This document shows positions 1 through 9,603 of a stretch of 10,791 nt of DNA, one piece after another. The notes under the pieces are model-generated. The model ran no database searches, had not been told where the DNA came from, and was given only the letters and a program-made list of their open reading frames with translations. The position numbers and the translations under genes were made by a program. The stretch is taken from positions 1-10,791 of the forward strand of contig JADGJT010000588.1 of the NCBI GenBank assembly GCA_027604005.1, in the 5' to 3' direction. Position 1 is the stretch's first letter, and every line of letters begins with the position of its first letter. Source of the DNA: Dinochytrium kinnereticum. Its lineage: Eukaryota > Chytridiomycota > Chytridiomycetes > Chytridiales > Chytridiaceae.

Positions 1-1685
1 GAGAGAGAACATGATGGATTGTACCAGCCAAGGTCTCATACGCTAAATCCCCGAACGAAGGGCTGACAGGCGCAGGCTCCAGCGGTGGGGCGAACGGTCG
101 AATCTCAAAGGCGCCTTTCGCAGAAGGAGCAGGGACAGTCACAGCGGGAACAGAGGGGTCAGCGGAGAAGAGGGTGATGTTCATAGAGTGTTTCGCAGCG
201 ACAGGCTTCAATAGTTTGAAAGCACGAGCCTCCAGAGCGGCTGGTGAGGAGTCGAAGGCGATACGGTGGTTGATGGTAGCTGACACGATTTCCGGGAGAG
301 CGTTCACCTTGTGCCCTCCGTTAATGATGTCAACGGCCTGGGAGGTTGTCATGAGGTATCGCGTCTCGACCTTGGTCGAAAGCGCCGAGACGATAGATGT
401 GCGGAATTCCGAAACATGCTCAATGGCAAACTTCAACCACGGGTCAATGTCGGGGCCATGAGCAGCGTAGCATAGGAGGCATTGGAGGAATGGGCTGGAG
501 TCGGGTAGGGAGAGGGGGTGAGGGTTTGCTTCAAGCTGAACGATCGCGTCGGACAGCATGCCAATCGCCGTATGGTCGGGAGGCATTGAGGAGTGACCTC
601 CTGTGGTCTTCACGGTGACCACCATGTCGTAGTAACCCTTTTCAGCGATGGACACCAGAGCGAATTCGGCGCCCATCTGCTCGTAGATGCCAGATCCTTC
701 GTCAACAATCATCCCGACCTTGTTCTCGAGACCGAGGTGCTCCATGATGTACTCTGAAAGCTTGGCCGCTCCCTTTGGAAAACAGTCACGAAACAGATTC
801 AAACTTGAACGAGAAGGTGGCTAACCTGATGTCCAGAAATCTCCTCATCGTGTCCAAACGCTAGGAGAACGGTGCGCTGGGGCTTAAACCCGCCCTCTAG
901 AAGGATTTCAACAGCCTCCATGATTCCAACCAACGAGCTCTTGGCATCAGTTGAGCCTCGTCCCCAAATCTTTCCCTCCTTCTCGTCAATCAAACCAGAC
1001 CAAGGCTCGTGTGTCCATTGGCTGATCGTTTCACTAAGCACGGGTACCGTGTCCATGTGCGAGCAGAGCATCAGCGGAGGACCAGCGGTCGCGTTGGTGC
1101 CTTTCCAGACAAACAGAAGGGAGTGGCGGTTGACAACGTGACGCTCGAGGTTTGCATGGCTGGAAGTAATTCAAGAGCAGCAAGCACTTTTAAGAGATTG
1201 GAGACGTGCCGTATTATCTTACATCAAGGGATATTGCTGCTTGAAGTAATCGTGAAGCTTGAGCAGGCCATCGGTGACAGGATCCTCGGAAGGATCGGTC
1301 GCTGCCAAGCTGCCAGGCTTATCGAAAGATACCGTGTTGATCTTGACGGCTCCAGACAAATGCTGTAAAAGAGTGAGCCACAACCATAACTTCCACGCTG
1401 AGCATAAGCAAAACGAACCTCATAAGCGCGACGCTTCACAGTCTTCTTCTTGAAAACGTCCAAAGACACGTTTGCATGGGGCTTGGGGACTCGAGCTTCA
1501 ACCTGGGCGCATGAGGTTGAGCCACTGGTGTTGCTGTTTGGCATCGGGAGGTGCATGAATGCCACCAAGGCCAAGACGGCAACCATCATGAGGACATGGA
1601 ATCGCTCCGTGCATGATCGCTTTCGCGCAGGGGGTTGCGAACCCGATGGGAGTTCTGGGACCATTGGAAGCTGCTTGGAAGACAT
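1..1685 (-). CDS. CPS1: Carboxypeptidase S-like M20 metallopeptidase, copy 1 (3' end outside window)
   Basis: Predicted di-zinc exopeptidase of family M20A, like yeast vacuolar Cps1 (Gly-X carboxypeptidase), which removes C-terminal residues from small peptides. Exons as read: 1685-1419, 1362-1223, 1159-826 and 772-1 (continues off the window); introns of 56, 63 and 53 nt have GT...AG ends. The ATG at 1685 is chosen because the frame extends upstream only through a TTG. The 504 visible residues start with a basic segment and a membrane anchor (about 29-46), giving type II topology. Metal and catalytic residues are visible: H170 and D172 in SHMDTVPV, D207 in GRGSTDAK, E241 and E242 in GHDEE, D271 in VDEG; GGHSS of the dimerisation domain follows. 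The final zinc histidine (NTDTRHY) would lie beyond the window. Its paralogue is at 6615-8619. Family call is firm; vacuolar location is inferred from yeast. Confidence 0.93.
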
Positions 1686-1708
1686 GATGATAAGCAAAAA
1701 AATTGAAG

Positions 1709-1750
1709 TCAACAAGTCTTCTGAGGTGAGCCGTACCAATGCATGCTCAT
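1709..1750 (-). other. Candidate upstream ORF, 13 codons plus stop, before peptidase copy 1
   Basis: On the minus strand an ATG at 1750 opens a 13-codon frame ending in TGA at 1711-1709, 23 nt before the peptidase start codon and in another frame. It could reduce translation of the main ORF if the transcript begins upstream of 1750, as it would if the TATA-like sequence near 1820 is used. The transcript start is unknown, so this is only a candidate. Confidence 0.2.
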
Positions 1751-1815
1751 TCTGGAGAGTTATCCCGACCGTCGGCTGATGTGGTTAAGTGAACACGCGA
1801 GGGAGAGGGCAAAAA

Positions 1816-1823
1816 TATATAAA
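1816..1823. promoter_or_regulatory. TATA-like element
   Basis: The octamer TATATAAA stands in an A/T run between the divergent genes. Distance favours use by the minus-strand peptidase (start about 130 bp away), but the sequence reads as a consensus TATA on the plus strand. Function is inferred from motif and position only. Confidence 0.35.
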
Positions 1824-2201
1824 CGCATTGAACAAAATGATGTCTGTTTTTCTTCATTGTAAATGATCACATTGCGTTTGTATTCAACAGAGATGCTTCC
1901 CATATCAGCAAGCAGTATGATGAACAACTTAGAGCGTAGAAAGCCATTATCGTTTTACTAGTGTTAAGCAACACTTGATCGTGCAAGGGCATGCCCCAGT
2001 GCATTATTCAAGGACTCCCCTGAGGTGGCAGTAGGTTTCCAAGATATTGGCGGCAATCCTCGAGCTTCTTATGGCTGCTAATGGGTGCTGATAAGAGCTG
2101 TCAAATGCGCCGGCAGCCATCCGCATTCCACGTATTCGCAGCAGATGTGAACCAACAAAGTCTTTCAAGATACAAATTTTGCGAGTGAAGTTGAGAAAGA
2201 A

Positions 2202-5200
2202 ATGGTAGGCGAAAGTGCGATGCTGCTAGCTGCGATTACTGACATTGCGATCTCTCATGCCAATAGCCTCTGCGACTCGAGATCAAGGTATGTGTGATTA
2301 CCCCTCGCGCATCAGGCAGATGTCTCACCCTCATGGCTCTTCTCTTTCCGTGGGAATCAATTAGAGGAAGCTTTCCAACCGCTCCGACAGGGTCAAGGCC
2401 GTTGATTTTCATCCGACCGAGCCATGGCTTCTAACCGCCCTCTACAATGGCAATGTCTACATCTGGAACCATGAGACTCAGGTGAGCTATCGGTGGAATA
2501 CTTGATAAAGCTAAACATGTTGTTTTCAGAACATGGTGAAGACTTTTGAGATCACCGACCTTCCAGGTTTGAACCATTGCAGCTACCGGAATCTTCTTTC
2601 CAAATGTTTCGAATTCGTCATGCTGATCTGTCTACTGCTTTTCTTTGTAACGAATATCAGTTAGAGCAGCGAAATTCATTGCGAGGAAGTCATGGTTGAT
2701 TACCGGCTCTGACGACATGCAAGTTCGCGTCTTCAACTACCAGACACATGAAAAGGTCACCACTTTTGAAGCTCATCAGGATTACATTCGATGCATTTCC
2801 GTACATGCCACCCAACCTTACGTCTTGACCTCTTCTGACGATATGTCGATTAAGCTGTGGGATTGGGAGAAGGGATGGAAGAATATCATGGTGCGATTAT
2901 CCATTACAGCCTCTGGATTGCTGTTTTCTTACCCATACTTTCTGCTAAGGACAGACTTTTGAGGGGCATACACACTTTGTCATGCAGGTGACTTTCAACC
3001 CGAAGGATGGAAACACGTTTGCATCGGCCTGTTTAGATAAGACTATCAAGGTAACTCTTTCCCTTTTTCAAATCACTATTTTATGTAGCTCACCTAATCT
3101 TCTTTTTCTAGGTCTGGTCGCTAGGATCCTCGGTTCCAAACTATACCCTTGAAGGACACACCAACGGAGTAAACTTTGTTGATTACTACCATGGTGGTGA
3201 CAAACCATATTTGGTCAGTTGCGCTGATGATAAGTAAGTGCTTTATTCTCGTCTGTCTTGCCCGTATTTTTTCTTTTAACTTGTAACCTACTTTCTCTTT
3301 GTGGAGTGGTTTGGATTTTAATCTTTCTTCATTCTGAACCTTTGTCGATATATTTTCTGCTGTGTTGTTTTTCGTTTTTCCTTAGTATTTATCTTTTCTT
3401 ATTTCGAGCTTTTTGCATCTGATTGTCTTTGTTTATTTCTCAATCAAACACTTTAATTCTCCCTTTCTTCTTTGGCCGTAATTTTTCTATAATTTCTGCT
3501 TTTCTGTTGATTCTTACATTGATATTTGATGTTGTTTTCTTGAATTTTTTCTGTGAAGATTCGGAATTTCGATTTTAGTGTCTATCTTTGTTTTGTTTCT
3601 GTATTGTAATCCGTCAACATATTCTCATGCTCTTTTCCTCTTTTTCCTCAGGACGGTTAAGATTTGGGACTACCAAAACAAATCATGCGTTCAAACCCTG
3701 GAAGGCCACACACAAAATGTTATCGTTGCTGGATTCCATCCAGAACTACCAATTATTATCTCTGGAAGTGAAGATGGTAAGTGGTTTGAGTTCAAAATAA
3801 GGATAGTTATTGACGGGCCCTGTATCTTCAAGGTACTGTTCGCATTTGGCATGCTAATACCTACCGTCTGGAAAATACTCTTAACTACGGTATGGAGCGT
3901 GTGTGGGCCTTGGCATACAGCAAAGGAAGCAATGATGTTGCCTTCGGCTATGATGAAGGAACTATCGCGATAAAGGTTTGCATCTTTTTTCGATCGTGTT
4001 CAATATCTCAATATATTTATATTAATGATTTAAATAGCTTGGTCGTGAGGAGCCCGCAGTCAGCATGGATAACAGTGGGAAAATTATCTGGGCCAAACAT
4101 AACGAGATTCGCACTGCTAACGTGAAGGCTTCGGTGGACGATAACGTGACTGACGGTGAACGCATGGTCTTGCCCGCAAAGGAGCTTGGAAGTTGCGAGA
4201 TATTCCCTCAAAGTCTTCAGCACAGCCCTAACGGAAGGTAAAGAGCATAATTGTGGATGACTTTCTCTGTCACTCACTTTTTTCAAAGGTTCGTTGTGGT
4301 TTGCGGAGATGGAGAGTTTATTATCTACACTGCGCTGGCATGGAGAAACAAGGAGTTCGGGTCGGCTCTTGAATTTGTCTGGGCCTTAGATTCGAATGAG
4401 TACGCTATCCGCGAATCTTCCTCCCGTGTGCGGATTTTCAAGAGCTTTAAGGAAAAGACAAACGTTCAGATCAAACCGTCGTATAGTGCTGAGGGAATTT
4501 ATGGTGGAGCCCTTTTGGGTATCCGGAGCAACTCGTTTGTCAGCTTTTACGATTGGGATACCGGAGTCTGCGTTCGTCGTATCGACGTTGTGCCGAAGAG
4601 CATTTATTGGTCCGAGACTGACATGGTTGCCATTGCCTGCGAAGATACCACATATGTTTTGAAGTTTAACAGGAATGCCTACCAGCAATTTTTGGAACGC
4701 AGCGGGCCCGGCGCCATCGGGCAGGAAGGCATTGAGGAAGCCTTTGATTTCATTACCGAGGTTTCGGAGACGTAAGAAGAAGCTTTGCGCTATATTTTCT
4801 GATATCTTCGATTTCTTTTCTTTTGTTAATTAGCATCAAATCTGCTACCTGGGTTGGCGACTGTTTGATCTATACCAACTCTGCTAACCGCCTAAACTAC
4901 ATGGTTGGTGGCAACACCTCTACTATTAGCCACTTTGATGTGTTAGTATTACTTTGCATAAGGGAATGTTTTAGCTCGTCGTCTTATCTGTCTTCTACAT
5001 TATTAGGAATATGTACCTTCTAGGCTATGTTCCTCGCGACAATCGTGTCTTTTTGGCGGATAAGGATCTCAACGTATTCTCTTACGCATTGCCTTTGAGC
5101 TTGATTGAGTACGAGACATGCATTCTTCGCGGTGATATTGAGAGCGCTGCCAAGGTTTTGCCTTCAATTCCGATGGATCAAAGAAATCGCGTAGCCCGAT

Positions 5201-6384
5201 TCCTCGAGGCGCAAAGTATGCAATAGAAGTTTGTACTTTTCTCTTACTGATCCATCCTGCTGTGCTTAGATATGAAGGAGGAGGCTTTGGAAGTTTCAAC
5301 AGACCTGGAACACAAGTTCGATCTAGCTATTCAGCTTGGTCGCCTCACTATCGCTCATGACATTGCCAGAGAAGTTGACAGGGAGGATAAGTGGAAGTTG
5401 GTTGCTGACACTGCTTTGGGAGAATGGAAGGTAAGAATTCTCAGTTTAGCGATTTCCTAACCTACAATGCTAAACCACCTAAGTTCGACATGGCTATCGA
5501 CTGCCTTAAGAAAGCAAATGACGTGGAGGGCCTTCTCTTAATCTACCAGGCCTCCGGTAATGTTGAAGGGCTAAAGGAGCTCGCTATTTCTGCTGCCGAG
5601 AAAGGCAAGAACAACGTTGCATTCCTCTGCAACCTTCTTGTCGGTGACGTCTCGAAGAGCATTGATCTTCTGTGCTCGACGGAGCGTCTTGCCGAGGCCG
5701 CCCTTCTTAGCAGGACGTACATGCCCTCAAGAATCTCGGATGTGGTCGGGCTGTGGAAGGATTCTCTTGTAAAGGCTAAAAAGCCTAAGAGTGCCGAGGC
5801 TATTGCGGACCCCAGGCAGTATGAGAACTTGTTCCCGGATATAAAGTACGGACTTACCGTTGAGACGAGGCTGGCGGCGCGTAAGGAGAAGGGTGGCGCT
5901 GTTCCGGCCACCGAGTACGCTGAGTGGAAGGGATTGCTGGATTCTGATCTTGTTGGAGGTTTACTCTCGTTTTACGTATGCCATTACTGAAGTTATGTTT
6001 TGTGAAGCCCTAAAAGCACAGTTCCCGGATGGTCCTCCTGAGAATGTGACTCCTAGCACTCCCCAGCCCAAGGTCACAACGAATGTAAATGGGGATGAAC
6101 TGAATGGCGTGGTGAGTTTTGCTTTCAGCCCAGCCTTTCAGAATTATAATAATTTTTTTAGGCCGCAGAGGAGGAAAAAATACCTGATAATGTTAGCCAC
6201 TTCAGCTTAGAGGTGAACACCACTGGTACGGGTTCTTTAAGGGTAAGCTTCCATTAGTTAAGGGTTTATATTTGACACTCGTTAGGGTGACATTGACTTT
6301 GACGACTTGGCCTCGTACACCACGGATTCGGTACCAGTTTCGGAGATCAAGGATGAGGAAGACTTGGAAAAGCTCATGGGTTAA
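2202..6384 (+). CDS. SEC27: Coatomer subunit beta' (beta'-COP, Sec27/COPB2), complete, 18 exons
   Basis: Beta'-COP pairs with alpha-COP in the COPI coat that drives Golgi-to-ER retrieval and binds dilysine cargo signals. Exons: 2202-2204, 2267-2287, 2365-2481, 2530-2566, 2661-2890, 2955-3050, 3112-3233, 3652-3776, 3833-3975, 4038-4237, 4289-4771, 4834-4941, 5007-5215, 5270-5430, 5484-5958, 6008-6111, 6162-6242, 6286-6384. They sum to 2814 nt (937 residues; yeast about 890, human about 905). All junctions keep frame and have GT...AG ends. The N-terminus MPLRLEIKRKL matches animal beta'-COP. A first WD40 propeller spans about 1-300, with repeat ends near W42, F84, W126, W170, W214 and W256. R17, K19, R61, D100 and D119 align with yeast dilysine-binding residues as I recall them. 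A second propeller (about 305-590), an alpha-solenoid (about 600-830) and an acidic tail follow. Divergent from peptidase copy 1 and convergent with copy 2. Confidence 0.96.
3234..3651 (+). other. SEC27 intron 7, 418 nt and strongly T-rich
   Basis: The 5' site is GTAAGT and the 3' site follows a pyrimidine run ending TTTTTCCTCAG; AA|G joins to an AAG codon and the WD40 frame continues. All other introns of this gene are 43-94 nt. The coding-strand content is very T-rich: 37 of 60 bases in 3361-3420 are T. I saw no tRNA, no C/D-box pair in the right order and no mobile-element ends inside. Confidence 0.88.
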
Positions 6385-6614
6385 ACTCCGTTGACGGCAG
6401 TTTAGTTGGATATATCTCTTTCTCCCATGATTATGATTCATTCGCTGTCTTTGCATCTTTTAGGGGATGCACTTTCCAATATATGAAACTTTAAAGAACA
6501 TTTTTAATGCAAAGCGAAGAGGTTTTATAAGACGGACGAAGTAATGAATGACATGATAAAACATAAATTTGGAGAGGCTTTTCCAATTACAGATATGCAA
6601 TGCAGAGGGGACGA
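6385..6614. other. Convergent 3' intergenic region
   Basis: These 230 bases lie between the stop codons of SEC27 (plus) and peptidase copy 2 (minus) and must hold both 3' ends. I see no exact AATAAA on either strand, only A/T-rich stretches such as those near 6490-6510 and 6555-6570. The transcripts may overlap here. Confidence 0.6.
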
Positions 6615-8619
6615 TTATATCTCGTCCCAGTTTCGGATGAGCTCATGGAAGAAGATGACACCTTCAATCAGACTTCGCATAAAAAAATATACCCATTAGC
6701 AAGTGAGGAGATGAAAGGTTGTGTATATACCTGTCGATTGGAAGCCGTTCATTAACAGTGTGATAACCTTCGCCGCCCCGGAACGGACCTAATACGAAAG
6801 AATCAGGTTTAATTACATATCGAGCATGGCAAACGAATACTAAAATCGCCAATACTCAATAACTTAAAATACTCAATAACTTAAACGCACCCCATCGATA
6901 AATGTTTTTAGTCAACTTCCAGTAGTGCCTCGTATCAGTGTTCGCGGGCATGAGCAAAGGTGTGACCCCAAATGGCTTCGCAGTCTTATCACTAGGAGGT
7001 GAAAGAGCATGGTGAATGGTTCCAGCAAGAACTTCCCAGGCGGGGTGGCCAAAAGTGGGGCTGAGAGGGGAAGGCTCGAGCGGCTTGCGGAATGCTCTTA
7101 TCTCTATAGTCCCAACGGGTTCTTTAGCGTGGATGATAATTGGTGCCTTCGATTTGTTGGAGGGAATCATTTTAAGGTCGAGGCCATTTCTTGCTGCAAT
7201 AGGCTTAAGAGTCTGAACCATCCGATTTTCGACAGCTGTTGAAGAAGAGTCGAAAGCGATACGGTGGTTGATGGCCGCGGTAGCAACCTCGGGAAGAGCA
7301 TTGACTTTATGTCCTCCGCGGATAACGTCAATGGCCTGTGACGTTTTCATGAGATATCGCATCTCCTTATCACGGCCCAAAAGGGTTAAGACTGCAGGCT
7401 TCAGGAGAGAAATCCTTTCGATTGCAAATCGCTCCGCCCAGCTCAGCTTCGGGCTGTGTCTCGCCACACACTGTAGGGTCTGTACATGAGGACTGTTCAT
7501 TGGGAGGGAAAGGGGATGGGGGTTGGATTCGAGCGCGACAATGGCCTCCGAGAGCATTCCAATGGCTGTGTGATCTGGTGGCAGTGACGAATGTCCGCCT
7601 TTGGTGTGAACGTTCACTTCGACGTCATAATACCCCTTTTCGGCGACTGATACCAAGGCGTATTCAGTACCTTGGAGGTCTCGGAAAGTCGGGCCCTCAT
7701 CTATGACCATCCCAACCTTGTTTTCAAGCCCTAACTCATTAATGAGAAAGCTTGAAATGTGAGCGGCACCCTAAGTTGTCTGGTTAACACCAACATATAA
7801 TTAATGAGAGAGATTACCTGGTACCCCGACACCTCTTCGTCGTGTCCAAATGCAAAAATGATAGAGCGCTTGGGCTTGTACCCGCCCCGTAAGAGTGCTT
7901 CTCCAGCCTCCAAAATGGCAATCATGGTGTTTTTCGTGTCGACCGAGCCACGCCCCCAAATGAAACCGCTTTCCTCATCGATGAAACCCGACCAAGGCTG
8001 ATGAGTCCACTGGCTGAGAGTGTCATTCAAAACAGGAACAACATCCATATGTGCGCAAAGCATAAGAGGGTTGTCTGTGTGTTGAGACCCTTCCCAGATG
8101 TACGCCAAGGAAAACTTCGCAAGCACATGCCTTTTCAGGTGGGTGTGGACTAATGGATACGTTCGCTCCAGATACTCATGCAGACTCAGGAAACCCATCG
8201 CTGATGGAATTTCGGTGGCTTCACGTTGATCATCGAAGGAGGAAGTGTCGATCTGAATAGCTCCTGATAGATGCTGAAAACGCAGGGAGAGACAAATGGT
8301 AGTTAGCACCCTGAATTTACATTGCCTTCTAACTGCCTACCTCAGCAATTGACCACCGGAGAGCTCTCTCTTTGAAAACGGCCAGAGAAATGTTGCTGTA
8401 GGGCTGGGGTATCCTTGGAGCTGTTTGCGGGCAGTTTCTGGGGCTAGTGCTAGTGTCCCTTGGAAGTATATTGATTAAACTAGCAACAACGACAACCAGC
8501 GCTGCTGCAGTCCAGGCTCTGGTGATCAGCCGTCTCCTTCTTGATGAGGCGTCCAGTGTGGAGCTCTCGGGTCGAACTGCCTCGGATGAGCGCCCCACAT
8601 GTCGTTTTTTAATATCCAT
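6615..8619 (-). CDS. CPS1: Carboxypeptidase S-like M20 metallopeptidase, copy 2, complete
   Basis: Second member of the same M20A Gly-X carboxypeptidase family. Exons: 8619-8341, 8273-7818, 7770-6891, 6788-6731, 6672-6615; introns of 67, 47, 102 and 58 nt. The total of 1731 nt encodes 576 residues, the usual length for fungal carboxypeptidase S. A basic N-terminus (RRRR at 27-30) and a membrane anchor at about 35-52 predict a type II protein; yeast Cps1 has this form and is released in the vacuole. All metal-site residues are present: H168 and D170 (CAHMDVVPV), D205 (GRGSVDTK), E239 and E240 (GHDEE), D269 (IDEG) and H527 (NTDTRHYW). GGHSS at 303-307 marks the dimerisation domain. The end, with FFHELIRNWDE, resembles the yeast C-terminus. 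Two introns match copy 1 in position, but copy 1's second intron is absent. The two short 3' exons rest on splice-site reading plus family fit. Substrate is unknown. Confidence 0.95.
6851..6884. repeat. Perfect 17-bp tandem duplication in an intron
   Basis: The unit AATACTCAATAACTTAA occurs twice with no gap and no mismatch at 6851-6867 and 6868-6884. It lies in the third intron of peptidase copy 2, six bases from that intron's 5' splice site, and helps explain why this intron is 102 nt while the others in the gene are 47-67 nt. A slippage-type duplication is the simple explanation. Confidence 0.95.
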
Positions 8620-8741
8620 GAGGCTCTTCTGTCACTTTCGCGCTACCGCTGCCGATTAGGACCTCTGTTCTAGGATCAAGTTTTTATCCTTGTGGAGATG
8701 AAGGTGTCTGAGCTGGCAGTGCAGAGCATGTTTATTCTTAT
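8620..8741 (-). promoter_or_regulatory. Upstream region of peptidase copy 2
   Basis: The stretch lies between the copy 2 start codon and the end of the next minus-strand ORF. On the minus strand it carries GATAAAAA at 8688-8681, 62-69 bp before the ATG, at a plausible distance for a weak TATA-like element. No other signal is clear. Confidence 0.3.
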
Positions 8742-9164
8742 TCATTCTGTTTCGGACAGACGACACGGGAAAACCTTGGGTGCTGCACCACCATGACCAG
8801 ACATTTTTGAAGACCCATGGCTCTCATAATTGCCCACCGCAATTGAATGAGAAAGAGGAGACGAGGTGGGCAACATCCGCTTCCGCACGAGGAGAAGTCG
8901 ACCCGTAACTTCGCGTAAAACAAAGAGCCTCTGCTCTGTCTTCTCCATCAGTATGTTGTAGGCTGCTCCAATTGGCATAGCGATGAGGAGGAAAGTAAAA
9001 AGATACCCTCCTCCAGGCGCTTTGGTAATCCATTTGGCGACGAAAGCTCCGATAAATAGAAAAAAGACCTCAGAAAAATACATGGGCATGGTAAGTACAC
9101 ATGGACCGACTGAAGTAAATATGCTGTTGAGTAGGAATCTTTTTGTAAAAGGTTTAGTCTCCAT
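8742..9164 (-). CDS. Doubtful ORF: 140-residue protein with membrane segments, possible gene fragment
   Basis: A single open frame runs from an ATG at 9164 to a TGA at 8742, with an in-frame TAA two codons before the ATG. The product is hydrophobic for its first ~70 residues, with two or three possible membrane segments (about 10-30, 28-46 and 52-72). A charged stretch follows (EKTEQRLFVLRE, near 75-86) and then a low-complexity Ser/Gly/His tail. I recognise no family. The order membrane segment, short charged helix with RxFxL, tail resembles the end of the membrane region in the gene at 9604-10791, so this may be a truncated or decayed relative. It could also be an exon of a larger gene with undetected introns, or a chance ORF. 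Confidence 0.35.
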   Translation of the reverse strand: METKPFTKRFLLNSIFTSVGPCVLTMPMYFSEVFFLFIGAFVAKWITKAPGGGYLFTFLLIAMPIGAAYNILMEKTEQRLFVLREVTGRLLLVRKRMLPTSSPLSHSIAVGNYESHGSSKMSGHGGAAPKVFPCRLSETE

Positions 9165-9603
9165 ACGTTATTTGGGGCCTTACGCATTCATCAGTATACT
9201 GGTCCCGTCTTTTGGGTTCCAGGTCGTGATTAAAAAGAATAGATATCTTTCACGTTAGAAAAGGCGTGTACTCTTTAGCCTACATATAAACCTAAATGTT
9301 TAATTGATATGATAAAACAGAAGGTAAGCTTACTAGACCCCGTAAACTTTGAGAGCTTGCTAAAACAGCCTGCGCTAAAACGCGGCTTTTTGATATCAAG
9401 GGCGAGAAGCTGAGTATTGCTGCTATGATGAGCAGTCCGGCTGAACTAAGACGCGTGTTTCGAATAAGCAGTCCTTTCGGTCCACAGAGACTTGGAGAAC
9501 TTCCTATTCGTGAAGACTTTTCACTGCAATAACTAAAAAATAGTCACGGTAAGAAGACATTTAGTTGTATTTAAAAAATGTCCGTTAAAAAAGCACTATG
9601 ACA
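9165..9603. other. Unassigned region, with a short stretch open on both strands
   Basis: No supported gene lies here. Within it, the plus strand has a 59-codon open frame from 9353 to a TAA at 9530-9532 with mixed, protein-like composition but no early ATG. The minus strand has a 79-codon open frame from 9531 to a TAG at 9294-9292. The flanks (about 9240-9310 and 9535-9600) are A/T-rich and full of stops. This may be a remnant coding segment, an extra 3' exon of the minus-strand gene at its right, or chance. Confidence 0.4.

Larger units (their letters stand above)
1686..2201. promoter_or_regulatory. Divergent intergenic region between peptidase copy 1 and SEC27
   Basis: These 516 bases separate the start codons of two divergently transcribed genes, so they should hold both promoters and both 5' leaders. 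The clearest core element is TATATAAA at 1816-1823. It fits the TATA consensus on the plus strand, and its complement is also a passable TATA for the minus-strand gene. It lies about 130 bp from the peptidase ATG and about 380 bp from the SEC27 ATG, which favours the peptidase. Close before the SEC27 start there is an ATG followed directly by TGA (2145-2150) and a 27-codon frame from 2105 to 2188; either would be an upstream ORF if transcribed. No other gene is seen here. Confidence 0.5.

Noticed and set aside
174..618. Plus-strand ORFs opposite peptidase copy 1
   Set aside because: They are antisense shadows of the M20 coding exon, with no recognisable protein features.
1224..1739. Longer N-terminus for peptidase copy 1 starting at 1739
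   Set aside because: The codon at 1739-1737 on the minus strand is TTG, not ATG. The first in-frame ATG is at 1685, and the frame beyond 1419 runs into an intron.
3234..3651. C/D-box snoRNA in the long intron
   Set aside because: CTGA boxes occur, but the only TGATGA is in the exon before the donor (near 3225); no C box precedes a D box at proper spacing inside the intron.
3578..3973. ORF of 131 codons beginning inside SEC27 intron 7
   Set aside because: Its first part is T-rich intron read in frame by chance; the rest is exon 8 running on past its GTAAGT donor.
6850..6884. CRISPR-like or satellite array
   Set aside because: Only two directly adjacent copies exist with no spacers; it is a plain tandem duplication.
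7009..7706. Several plus-strand ORFs opposite peptidase copy 2
   Set aside because: All lie antisense to the large conserved exon 7770-6891 and look like mirror frames.
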